The notes beneath the pieces were generated by a model that saw nothing but the letters and a program-made list of their open reading frames with translations, ran no database searches and was not told where the DNA came from. A DNA stretch of 64,000 nucleotides from Natronosporangium sp035305625. Lineage in GTDB: Bacteria; Actinomycetota; Actinomycetes; Mycobacteriales; Micromonosporaceae. Positions 24,911-33,489 of this stretch are shown piece by piece. The position numbers were made by a program, and so were the translations under genes. The DNA lies in assembly GCA_963809545.1 (NCBI GenBank), contig CAWEKD010000004.1, positions 139,589-203,588 of the forward strand, read 5' to 3'. The number at the start of each line of letters is the position of its first letter. Positions within the stretch are counted from its first letter, which is position 1.

Positions 24911-26422
24911 ATGGCACCCACCCCACCCGCCGGCTACCGGGCATGGCTCGGGCTCGGGCTGCTGACCTTGCCACTGTTCGTGCTGGCGGTGGACGCCAGC
25001 GTCCTCTACCTGGCGGCACCCCACATCGGTGCGGCGCTCGCCCCTTCCGCTTCCCAATGGCTGTGGATCCTCGACAGCTACGGCTTCCTGATCGCCGGCT
25101 GTCTGGTGACCATGGGCTCCGTCGGAGACCGAATCGGACGCCGACGGCTGTTGCTGCTGGGGGCCGGGGCGTTCGCGCTCCTGTCCGGACTCGCGGCCTA
25201 CGCGCCGAACCCAGAACTGCTGATCGGGGCCCGGGCCCTGCTAGGGGTGGCCGGGGCGACCCTGATGCCGTCCACGCTGGCGCTGATCCGGACCCTGTTC
25301 CCGGACGACCGCCGCCGCACCATCGCGATCGCGGTCTGGATGACCACCTTCTCCGCCGGGGTGGCGCTCGGCCCGGTGATCGGTGGGGTGCTGCTGACCG
25401 CGTTCTGGTGGGGGGCGGTGTTCCTGCTCGCGGTACCGGTGATGCTGCTGGTCCTGCTCCTCGGACGCTGGCTACTGCCGGAGAGCCGGGCCACCGCACC
25501 GGACCCGGTCGACCTGGCCAGTGTCCTGCTGTCGGTCGCCTCGGTGATCGGCCTGGTGTACGGGATGAAGACCATGGCCGACACCGGACCGACCGCCGGG
25601 GCGTGGGGGTCCCTCACCACCGGCGGCCTGCTCGGACTGCTGTTCCTACGCCGGCAACGGCGCCTGTCCCATCCGCTGGTCGACGTGAACCTGTTCGCGG
25701 GGCGCGGGTTCCGGACCGCCCTGACGCTGCTCCTGCTGGGAATCTTCGCGGTCACCGCGGTGAACTTCCTGGTCCCGCAGTTCCTCCAGTCGGTCGCCGG
25801 CCTGGACCCCCTTCGGGCCGGATTGCTGACCGCCCCGTTGGCGCTGGCCGCGGTCGGCGGCTCCCTGGCCGCGCCCTGGCTGGCCGGACGGTACGGCCCG
25901 GCATGGGTGATCGCGGGCGGCGCGGTCGGGTCGATCGCCGGGTACCTGCTCCTGACCCAGATTCGGGCGGACTCAGTGGGGCTGCTCCTGGTCGGCGGCG
26001 CGCTGGCGGTGCTGGGGTTGAGTCCGATGACGGTGCTCACCACCGACCTGGTGGTGAGCACCGCGCCGTCGGACCGCGCCGGCTCGGCCGCGGCCCTGTC
26101 CGAAACCAGCGGCGAACTAGGAGTGGCGCTGGGGGTGGCGGTGATGGGCAGCCTGGTCACCGCGGCGTACCGGTGGCGGTTCGACCGGCACCTGCCGGCG
26201 GACGTGCCAGAGGAGGTGGCCGCGGCCGCCCGGGAACACGTCAGCCAGGCCGGGACGGCGGTGGTGGACCTGCCTACCACCCTGGCGGAGCTCGTCACCG
26301 GTCACGCCGCGGACGCGTTCACGTTCGGTATCCGGCTGGTCGGGTACGTCGGTGCCGGGCTCATGTGCGGTCTGGTGGTGCTCGCCCTGACCGGGCTGCG
26401 CCGCCGGTCACCCGGTGGCTGA
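24911..26422 (+). CDS. DHA2-type MFS drug exporter (14 helices)
   Basis: A 503-residue transporter with about 14 membrane helices. WLWILDSYGFLIAGCLVTMG is motif D1-like, GDRIGRRRLLL is motif A, and WMTTFSAGVALGPVIGGVLL is the proton-antiport motif C. It is closest to EmrB/QacA-type multidrug exporters. ATG 24911 follows GAGGGAG. It is divergently paired with the TetR gene. Its last 15 bases overlap the convergent HTH_42 gene. Confidence 0.9.
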   Translation: MAPTPPAGYRAWLGLGLLTLPLFVLAVDASVLYLAAPHIGAALAPSASQWLWILDSYGFLIAGCLVTMGSVGDRIGRRRLLLLGAGAFALLSGLAAYAPNPELLIGARALLGVAGATLMPSTLALIRTLFPDDRRRTIAIAVWMTTFSAGVALGPVIGGVLLTAFWWGAVFLLAVPVMLLVLLLGRWLLPESRATAPDPVDLASVLLSVASVIGLVYGMKTMADTGPTAGAWGSLTTGGLLGLLFLRRQRRLSHPLVDVNLFAGRGFRTALTLLLLGIFAVTAVNFLVPQFLQSVAGLDPLRAGLLTAPLALAAVGGSLAAPWLAGRYGPAWVIAGGAVGSIAGYLLLTQIRADSVGLLLVGGALAVLGLSPMTVLTTDLVVSTAPSDRAGSAAALSETSGELGVALGVAVMGSLVTAAYRWRFDRHLPADVPEEVAAAAREHVSQAGTAVVDLPTTLAELVTGHAADAFTFGIRLVGYVGAGLMCGLVVLALTGLRRRSPGG

Positions 26423-27490
26423 TGATCGGCCGCGGGGGGTGAGGAAGGTGCGGAGCCGGTCCACTTCGGCGTCGAACGCGGCTGCGAACCGGCGGGACTT
26501 CGGCACCCCGTCGATGAACCCGGCCTCCACCGTCTCCCCGTCCCGCGCGCAGTTGACCCAGCCGATCACCCGGTCCCGCCACAGCAGCGGCAGGGCGTAG
26601 TAGCCCCACCGGCGCTTGGCCGCCGGGGTGTAGGCCTCGAACCGGTACTCCCACCCCCACAGGTGGGCGAACCGGCGCCGGTCCCACACCACCGGGTCGA
26701 ACGGGGCCAGGAATCGTACCCGCCCATCCGGCTCCGCGGGCACCTCCGGCAACACCGTCGGCCACACGTACCGCATGCCGTCCACAGTGGCGACGGTCAG
26801 CTCACCGGAGTCGACCAACTGCGACACGAGAGCGGCGGGGCGGACCAGGAAGCGGGTCATCCGCAGCAGCTCCCGGAAAGTGGCCTCGGGCAACGGCGCG
26901 AACGTGGCCGCCACCCGCAGCGCGATCCGCCGGGCCCGCTCCTCGGCCGCCAGTGGCTCCGGCAACGGCGGGGCCGGCTCGTACAGCCGCACCCCCCGCT
27001 CGCGCCGCGCCACCCGCACCAGCCCGTGCCAGTGCAGCTCCTCCAGCGCCCGGGTGGTGGCCGCCGACCGCCCGCCCCAGCCGTTGGTCACTGACCGCCG
27101 GCCGAACGCGGCCTGGGCGTCCCGGGGATGGGTCACACCCCGCTGCCGTACGAACGCCAACACCTCGGCCGCCAGCCCGGTCGGCCGGTAGTTGCCGTCG
27201 GGGGCGATCCGGGTCCGGCGAGGATGCAGCACCCGCCGCAGCGGCTGGGTGACGAACCCGTACGCGTAGAGGAGGTCCTCATCCAGCGGCAGCGAAGGAT
27301 AGGCGCGCTCCAGGTCCCCGACCCGGTAACCCGGTACCCGCTGCCGCAGGATCAGGTCTTGGGCGGGGGCGGGCGCCCGGATCGGGTCGGCCTGCACAAA
27401 CTCCAGCCGCGCCATCACCTCCGCCAGGCTGGCGCCCCGGGTCAACGCCCCACCCACCGCCTGTCCCCGCAGCCATGCCATGGTGGTCAT
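26408..27490 (-). CDS. Winged-helix HTH_42 protein (YcaQ/AlkX-like DNA glycosylase)
   Basis: A 360-residue protein of the HTH_42 (DUF1006) family of several winged helices. LEFVQADPIRAPAPAQDLIL carries a Q-x-D motif, the catalytic signature of the AlkX/YcaQ branch that unhooks DNA interstrand crosslinks. FDPVVWDRRRFAHLWGWEYRFE is the conserved C-terminal core, so crosslink repair is a reasonable inference. I chose ATG 27490 (MTTMAWLRG); the open frame runs to 27604 but would overlap the divergent gene start at 27573. Confidence 0.8.
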   Translation of the reverse strand: MTTMAWLRGQAVGGALTRGASLAEVMARLEFVQADPIRAPAPAQDLILRQRVPGYRVGDLERAYPSLPLDEDLLYAYGFVTQPLRRVLHPRRTRIAPDGNYRPTGLAAEVLAFVRQRGVTHPRDAQAAFGRRSVTNGWGGRSAATTRALEELHWHGLVRVARRERGVRLYEPAPPLPEPLAAEERARRIALRVAATFAPLPEATFRELLRMTRFLVRPAALVSQLVDSGELTVATVDGMRYVWPTVLPEVPAEPDGRVRFLAPFDPVVWDRRRFAHLWGWEYRFEAYTPAAKRRWGYYALPLLWRDRVIGWVNCARDGETVEAGFIDGVPKSRRFAAAFDAEVDRLRTFLTPRGRSSATG

Positions 27491-27572
27491 GCCCGGCAGG
27501 CTAGCCACCACCACCGACATCGCCGCTGACTCGACCGGGGCCCCGCCCGGCAGCAGACGGTACGGTGGCCGG

Positions 27573-28463
27573 GTGCGGATCGTGTCTCTCTTGCCCTCGG
27601 CCACCGAGATCCTGTTCGCGCTCGGCGCGGGAGAACAGGTGGTGGGAGTGACCTTCGAGTGCGACTACCCGCCGGAGGCGCGCCAGCGGCGGATCGTCTC
27701 CACCAGTGCCCTGCCGTCCACCTCCGACCCGGCCGAGATTGACCGGCTCGTGGCGGAACGGATGGCCGCCGGGGAGGACCTGTACCGGCTGGATCAGGAC
27801 GCGCTGGCCGATCTGAACGCGGATCTGGTGGTCACCCAGGATCTGTGTGCGGTGTGCGCGGTGGACGTCTCCGAAGTGCACGACGCCCTGGACTACCTGG
27901 GGTGCCGGGCGGAGGTGCTGACCGTCGACCCGCATCGGCTGACGGAGGTGCTGGACTCGATCCGGACACTGGGCGAGGTCACCGGCACCGCGTCACGCGC
28001 CGACGAGTTGGTGGCGGCGCTGACCACCCGGCTGGACACGGTCCGGGCCGCGGTGGCAGGGCAGCCGCCGGTGCCGACCCTGGTGCTGGAGTGGACCGAC
28101 CCCCCGTTCGCCCCCGGCCACTGGGTGCCCGATCTCGTCACCGCCGCCGGTGGGGTGAACGTGCTGGGCTCCGCGGGCCAGGATTCGTTCCGCACCACCT
28201 GGGAGCAGGTGACGGCCAGCCGCCCCGAGGTGATCGTGTGCGCCCCGTGCGGGTTCGGGTTGGCCGACTCGTACCGGTTGGCGGAGCAGGTGGTGGCGCA
28301 GGGAGTGCTGCCGGAGGGGGTGCCGGTGTGGGCGGTGGACGCCAACGCCTCCTTCGCGCGCCCGGGGCCCCGGCTGGTGGACGGGGTGGAGGCGCTGGCC
28401 GGCATCCTGCACCCGGACGTGGCCGGGCCACCGGACCCGGCCATGGCGCGCCGGGTCCGGTGA
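27573..28463 (+). CDS. Cobalamin-binding-like periplasmic-binding-fold protein without signal peptide
   Basis: A 296-residue protein of the BtuF/FepB class III solute-binding fold. It starts directly with RIVSLLPSATEILFALGAGE, the family's N-terminal signature, so there is no signal peptide or lipobox. DLVVTQDLCAVCAVDVSEV and WVPDLVTAAGGVNVLG are also typical. Such leaderless forms, annotated as cobalamin-binding proteins, are common in actinomycetes and probably act in the cytoplasm; the ligand is not proven. No ABC transporter genes are adjacent. GTG 27573. Confidence 0.8.
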   Translation: MRIVSLLPSATEILFALGAGEQVVGVTFECDYPPEARQRRIVSTSALPSTSDPAEIDRLVAERMAAGEDLYRLDQDALADLNADLVVTQDLCAVCAVDVSEVHDALDYLGCRAEVLTVDPHRLTEVLDSIRTLGEVTGTASRADELVAALTTRLDTVRAAVAGQPPVPTLVLEWTDPPFAPGHWVPDLVTAAGGVNVLGSAGQDSFRTTWEQVTASRPEVIVCAPCGFGLADSYRLAEQVVAQGVLPEGVPVWAVDANASFARPGPRLVDGVEALAGILHPDVAGPPDPAMARRVR

Positions 28464-28475
28464 ACACACGTCCGG

Positions 28476-30605
28476 TCAGGACGGGGTGAGGCGGATCCGG
28501 CGCAGCAACTGGGCGTTGAGCGCGACCACGATGGTGGAGGCAGACATCAGCACGGCCCCGACCGCCGGGCTGAGCGTCACCCCGACCCCGGCCAGGACCC
28601 CGGCGGCCAGAGGCAGCGCCACCACGTTGTAGCCCACCGCCCAGGCCAGGTTCTGCACCATCTTCCGGTACGAGGCCCGGGCCAGCCGCAGCACCGCCGC
28701 CACCCCGCGCGGATCGGAGGAGCCGAGTACCAACTCGGCCGACTCGATCGCCACCTCGGTGCCGGCGCCGATGGCGATCCCCACGTCCGCCCGGGCCAGG
28801 GCCGGCGCGTCGTTGACCCCGTCACCGACCATCGCCACGACCGCACCGCGTTCCCGCAGTTCCCGGACGATCCGTTCCTTGTCGGCCGGCAGCACCTCGG
28901 CGTACACCTCGTCCACGCCGGACCGGAAGCCGAGGTCGGTGGCGACGGTCTCGGCCACGGACCGGGCGTCACCGGTGATCATCGCGATCCGGGTGACCCC
29001 GAGCGCCCGCAGATCCTCGACGGCCGCCCGCGCCTGGGGGCGGACCTGGTCAGCCAGCGCCAGCGCCCCCAGCACCACCGGTTGTCCCTCGTCTACCCGC
29101 AACAGGTGCAGTACGGTGGCGCCGCGGCGGCGCCACGGGGTGGTGCGGTCGGTCAGGTCGGCGGGCACCGTGGCCGACAGCCGCCGCAGCAGGGCCGGGC
29201 CACCGACCGCGTACCGCTTCCCCTCCACAGTGGCCCGTACCCCGTGTCCGGGGAGGGATTCGAACTCGCTGGCCACGGGTGGCTGGTCGGAGTCGGCGGC
29301 GGCGACGATCGCCTGGGCCAGCGGATGCTCGCTGTCGGACTCCACCGCGGCGGCGAGCCGAAGCACCTCCGCTTCCGTGCGGTCGCCGGCCGGGGCCACC
29401 CCGATCACGGTGGGGGCGCCGGTGGTCAGGGTGCCGGTCTTGTCGAACAGCACCGCGTCCACCTCCCGCATCCGCTCCAGCGCCCGCCGGTCCCGGATCA
29501 GGATCCCGCGGTGGGCGGAGAGGGCGGTGGTCAGCGACACCACCAGCGGGATCGCCAGGCCGAGCGCGTGCGGGCAGGCGATCACCAGCACGGTGACGGC
29601 CCGGAGCACCGACTCGCCCGGCTCCCCCAGCAGCCACCAGACGCCGAAGGTCAGCAGCGCGACCGCCACCGCGAGGTAGAACAGCCAGCCGGCGAACCGG
29701 TCCGCCAGCACCTGTCCCCGCCCCCGGGAGGCCTGGGCTTCGGCCACCAGCCGGTGGATGCCGGCCAGGGCGGTCCCCTCGCCGACCGCGGTCACCTCCA
29801 CCCGGACGGCGGAGTCCAGCGCGACGGTGCCGGCCACCACCCGGTCGTCGACGGTGCGGACGACCGGCGTGGACTCCCCCGTGATCATGGACTCGTCGAA
29901 TTCCGCCCGCCCCTGGACCACCCGGCCATCGGCCGGCACCCGCCCGCCGGGGCGAACCAGCACCACGTCCCCGACCCGGAGGTCGGAGACGGGCACCTGG
30001 CGGGTGTCTCCGGTCGGCTCCAGGCGCTCGGCCTGGTCGGGCAGCAACGCCGCCAACGCCCCGAGCGCGCCCCGCGCCTGCCTGATCGCCCGCGTCTCCT
30101 GCCAGTGCCCCAGCAGCATGACGGTCACCAGCGCGGACAGCTCCCACCAGAAGTCCAGCGCGAACCAGCCCAGGGTGCTGGCGAGGGAGGCAACGAACGC
30201 GACCGTGATCGCCATGGAGATCAGCAGCATCATCCCGGGGGCGCGGGCCCGTACCTCCGCCACCGCGCCGGTCAGGAACGGCGCCCCGCCGTAGGCGAAC
30301 ACCACCGTGCCGAGCACCGGCGCCACCCCGTCGGCCCAGCCGGGCACCTCGTACCCGAACCAGCCGGCGACCATCGGGCTGGTCAGCACCACCGGGACGG
30401 TCAGCGCCAGACTGAGCCAGAACCGCCGCCGGAATCCCGCCGGGTCATGCCCGACGTGGTGGTCATGCCCGTCCTGCCCCGCGTGGTGGTCATGCCCACG
30501 GTTGTGGTCAGCGGGCCCGGTGTGACCACCGGCGTGGTCGCCGGGTCGATGCCCGGAGGCGGGTCCAGGCCGGTGACCGGCGTGGTTGTGGTCAACATGT
30601 CCCAT
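28476..30605 (-). CDS. copB: CopB-type heavy-metal P-type ATPase (CPH motif)
   Basis: A 709-residue P1B-ATPase. A histidine-rich N-terminus (about residues 1-55, many H-x-H and HH pairs) serves in place of the CxxC metal domains. It has the TGES actuator loop, the transmembrane metal-site motif C-P-H at 344-346, the phosphorylated aspartate in DKTGT at 388, and GDGVNDAPAL. CPH pumps (CopB group) export copper or silver ions. ATG 30605 is preceded by AGGGGTG; the frame extends 33 codons upstream without conservation. It is divergent from the acetyltransferase gene and part of a stress-like block. Confidence 0.9.
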   Translation of the reverse strand: MGHVDHNHAGHRPGPASGHRPGDHAGGHTGPADHNRGHDHHAGQDGHDHHVGHDPAGFRRRFWLSLALTVPVVLTSPMVAGWFGYEVPGWADGVAPVLGTVVFAYGGAPFLTGAVAEVRARAPGMMLLISMAITVAFVASLASTLGWFALDFWWELSALVTVMLLGHWQETRAIRQARGALGALAALLPDQAERLEPTGDTRQVPVSDLRVGDVVLVRPGGRVPADGRVVQGRAEFDESMITGESTPVVRTVDDRVVAGTVALDSAVRVEVTAVGEGTALAGIHRLVAEAQASRGRGQVLADRFAGWLFYLAVAVALLTFGVWWLLGEPGESVLRAVTVLVIACPHALGLAIPLVVSLTTALSAHRGILIRDRRALERMREVDAVLFDKTGTLTTGAPTVIGVAPAGDRTEAEVLRLAAAVESDSEHPLAQAIVAAADSDQPPVASEFESLPGHGVRATVEGKRYAVGGPALLRRLSATVPADLTDRTTPWRRRGATVLHLLRVDEGQPVVLGALALADQVRPQARAAVEDLRALGVTRIAMITGDARSVAETVATDLGFRSGVDEVYAEVLPADKERIVRELRERGAVVAMVGDGVNDAPALARADVGIAIGAGTEVAIESAELVLGSSDPRGVAAVLRLARASYRKMVQNLAWAVGYNVVALPLAAGVLAGVGVTLSPAVGAVLMSASTIVVALNAQLLRRIRLTPS

Positions 30606-30743
30606 ACCGGACCGCACCCCTACCCGTACCCGGTGAAGCTGCCATCCCGACGCCGTCCGGTCGGCACCGGCCACCTCTAGGTGGCCCGGCAGAAGATCTC
30701 GCAAACGTGGTTAACCGGCCGGTGATCCGGAAAGGTGGCACTC

Positions 30744-33392
30744 ATGACCACCGTGGTGCAGGAGCAGCCTCCGACGATCCATGCGCTGACCGCTGATGGG
30801 GACATCGTCACCATCCGGCCGGTCTCCGAGCAGGACGCCGATGCCATCAACGCGTTGTTCGCGCGGGCCTCCGGCGCCAACCTGCGGCTACGGTTCTTCG
30901 TCAACCCCGCCGGCCCGCTGCTGTCGGCGGAGGTCCAGCGGTTGGCCCAGTCACCGTCGCCGACCGAGGTGACACTGGGGGCGGAGCTGGCCGGGCAGCT
31001 GGTGGGGGTGGCTTCCTACGCCCGCGCCCATCCCGCCGACGCCCGCGCCGAGTTCGCCCTGTTCGTCGACGACGCCCAGCAGGGACGGGGCATCGGCACC
31101 CTGCTGTTGGAGCACCTGACCCGATACGCCCGCAGCCAAGGCATCCGCCAGCTGTACGGGGAGGTGCTCGAAGCCAACGCCCGCATGATGCGACTCGCCA
31201 CCGACCTCGCCCCCGGCGCCACCCTCCAGCACCGGGACGGGATCGTGGAGGTCACCCTGCCGACCGAGGCGGACGAGACCGCGCTGGCCGCCGCCGAGGC
31301 CCGCGACCGGGCCGCGGGCCGCGCCTCGCTGCGACCGCTGCTACAGCCGGCCTCGGTGGCGGTGGTAGGGGCCGGCCGCCGGGGCGGGGTCGGTCATGAG
31401 GTGCTCAAAGGTCTGGTGCGGTACGGATTCCACGGCCCGGTCTACCCGATCAACCCGCACGCCACCGCGGTGGCCGGGGTGCCGGCCTACCCGTCCCTCC
31501 GGGGCGTCCCGGGCCGGGTGGAGCTGGCGGTGATCGCGGTCCCGGCGGACCAGGTCCTGGGGGTGATGAACGACGCCGCCGCGGTCGGCGTCCGCGCCGC
31601 GGTGGTGCTCACCGCGGGGTTCGCCGAGACCGGACACGCCGGCCAGGCCACCCAGGCCGAGCTGCTGCACACCGCCCGCCGGCACGGCATCCGGCTGGTC
31701 GGACCGAACTGCCTCGGGGTGATCAACACGGATCCGCAGATCCGACTGGACGCCAGCTTCCTGCCCACCCCGCCCGCCACCGGGGGCCTGGCGGTGGCCT
31801 CCCAATCCGGGGCGGTCGGGATCGCGATGCTGGACCACCTCAGCCGGACCGGGACCGGGGTGTCCAGCTTCGTCTCGTTGGGCAACAAAGCCGACGTCAG
31901 CGGTAATGACCTGATCGCGTACTGGTACGACGACCCGGACACCCGGGCCGTGGCGCTGTATCTGGAGTCGTTCGGCAACCCCCGTAAGTTCGCCCGGGTG
32001 GCCCGGGCGTTGGCGCGGCGCAAACCAGTCCTGGCGGTCTTCTCTGGACGCTCGGAGTCCGGACGGCGGGCCGGCGCCTCCCACACCGCCGCGGCCGCCG
32101 CCCCGTACGTGGCGGTGGACACGCTGTTCGCCCAGGCCGGGGTGGTGCGAGTGGACAACCTCGGGGAGCTGGTGGACGCGTCCCGGATGCTGACGGGCCA
32201 GCCGCTGCCCGCGGGGTCGCGGCTGGGGGTGGTCAGCAACGCCGGTGGGGCGAACATTCTGGCCGCCGACGCCGCCGAGCTGCACGGGCTGCGGTTGCCG
32301 GACCGGGTGGGTGGGTTGGCCAACCCCCTGGACCTGGGCGCCGGCGCCACCCCGGATGCGCTGGGGCAGGCGCTGGCTACGATGGCGAGCACCAACGAGG
32401 TCGACACCCTGCTGGTGATCGTGGCGGCCACCCGGGCCAACGATCCGGCCGCGTTGTGGCGGTCAGCCGGGGCGGTCGTGGACCGGTATCCACAACTGCC
32501 GATGGCGGGGGTGATGCTCGGCGGGCCGGAAGTGACGTCGATGGGGGGACGGCAGGCGCCGGTGTTTCTGTTCCCGGAACAGGCGGTGCGGGCCATCGGA
32601 CAGGCCGCCGCCTACGCCGCCTGGCGGCGGCAACCGCTAGGCTCCCGGCCTCAGCTCACCGGAGTGGACACCGCCGCCGCCCAGCAGCGGGTGCAGGCGG
32701 CGTTGGCCGCCCACACGGGATGGCAGCCGTACGAGCGGACCCGGGACATCCTGGGCGCCTACGGGATCCCGCTGGTACCGGCCCGCACGGTCACCGCGCC
32801 GGAGCAGGCGGTCACCGCGGCCGACCAGCTCGGATACCCGGTCGTGCTCAAGGCCGCCGACCCGGAATTGGTGCACAAGACCGAACTCGGGGCGGTCAAA
32901 CTGAAACTGGCCGACGCGGGGGCGGTCACTCGGGCGTACCGGGAGATCGCGGAGGCGCTGCAGCAGCCGACCCCGCCGGTGCTGGTGCAGCCGATGGCCG
33001 CCGGCGAGGTGGAGCTGGTGACCGGGATCGTCCACGACCCGCTGTTCGGGTCGCTGGTCATGCTGGGCCTCGGCGGGATCTTCACCGATCTGCTGGGGGA
33101 TCGGGCGTTCCGGCTGGTGCCCATGACCGACTTGGACGCGGGCCGCATGTGGCGGTCGCTGCGCAGCGCCCCGCTGCTGACCGGCTACCGCAACCGCCCG
33201 GCGGTCGACACCGACGCGCTGGAGGACCTGCTGCTGCGGCTCGGCCGGCTGGCGGAGGAGCTGCCGGAGGTGGCGGAGCTGGACCTCAACCCGGTGCTGG
33301 CGGGCCCGGACGGGGTGGTGGCGGTGGACGCGAAGCTGCGGCTGGCCCCGACCGGGCCGGAGCCGGAACCGGTTCCGGGTCGGCTGCGCTGA
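30744..33392 (+). CDS. GNAT-fused NDP-forming acyl-CoA synthetase-like protein (Pat-type protein acetyltransferase)
   Basis: An 882-residue protein. The N-terminal 160 residues are a GNAT acetyltransferase (QQGRGIGTLLLEHL is the acetyl-CoA loop). They are followed by a CoA-binding domain (VAVVGAGRRGGVGHEVLKGL), a succinyl-CoA-ligase-like flavodoxin domain (ASQSGAVG, SLGNKADVSGND) and a C-terminal ATP-grasp domain. In enterobacteria the mirrored arrangement is Pat/PatZ, which acetylates acetyl-CoA synthetase; in actinomycetes this N-terminal GNAT order is found in lysine acetyltransferases. The active-site histidine region VVSNAGGANILAADAAE lacks the classic G-H, so synthetase activity is doubtful. 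ATG 30744 follows GAAAGGTGG. Confidence 0.85.
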   Translation: MTTVVQEQPPTIHALTADGDIVTIRPVSEQDADAINALFARASGANLRLRFFVNPAGPLLSAEVQRLAQSPSPTEVTLGAELAGQLVGVASYARAHPADARAEFALFVDDAQQGRGIGTLLLEHLTRYARSQGIRQLYGEVLEANARMMRLATDLAPGATLQHRDGIVEVTLPTEADETALAAAEARDRAAGRASLRPLLQPASVAVVGAGRRGGVGHEVLKGLVRYGFHGPVYPINPHATAVAGVPAYPSLRGVPGRVELAVIAVPADQVLGVMNDAAAVGVRAAVVLTAGFAETGHAGQATQAELLHTARRHGIRLVGPNCLGVINTDPQIRLDASFLPTPPATGGLAVASQSGAVGIAMLDHLSRTGTGVSSFVSLGNKADVSGNDLIAYWYDDPDTRAVALYLESFGNPRKFARVARALARRKPVLAVFSGRSESGRRAGASHTAAAAAPYVAVDTLFAQAGVVRVDNLGELVDASRMLTGQPLPAGSRLGVVSNAGGANILAADAAELHGLRLPDRVGGLANPLDLGAGATPDALGQALATMASTNEVDTLLVIVAATRANDPAALWRSAGAVVDRYPQLPMAGVMLGGPEVTSMGGRQAPVFLFPEQAVRAIGQAAAYAAWRRQPLGSRPQLTGVDTAAAQQRVQAALAAHTGWQPYERTRDILGAYGIPLVPARTVTAPEQAVTAADQLGYPVVLKAADPELVHKTELGAVKLKLADAGAVTRAYREIAEALQQPTPPVLVQPMAAGEVELVTGIVHDPLFGSLVMLGLGGIFTDLLGDRAFRLVPMTDLDAGRMWRSLRSAPLLTGYRNRPAVDTDALEDLLLRLGRLAEELPEVAELDLNPVLAGPDGVVAVDAKLRLAPTGPEPEPVPGRLR

Positions 33393-33433
33393 CGCGCGGG
33401 CAGGCCCACCTACCCGGTCACCGGCGCTACGCA

Positions 33434-33456
33434 TATCCCCGCACCGGGCGGGGATA
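33434..33456. promoter_or_regulatory. Inverted repeat upstream of phosphoketolase
   Basis: TATCCCCGC (33434-33442) and GCGGGGATA (33448-33456) are perfect complements separated by five bases. They lie about 34 bases before the phosphoketolase start, with TA-rich bases (TAGGTATAG) just downstream. No U-run follows on either strand, so an operator is more likely than a terminator for the upstream gene. Confidence 0.45.
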
Positions 33457-33489
33457 GGTATAGCCGGCAACCGACGTGGAAGGGCTGTG

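Noticed and set aside
27491..27572. Cobalamin riboswitch before the BtuF-like gene
   Set aside because: Too short and lacking the B12-box sequence.
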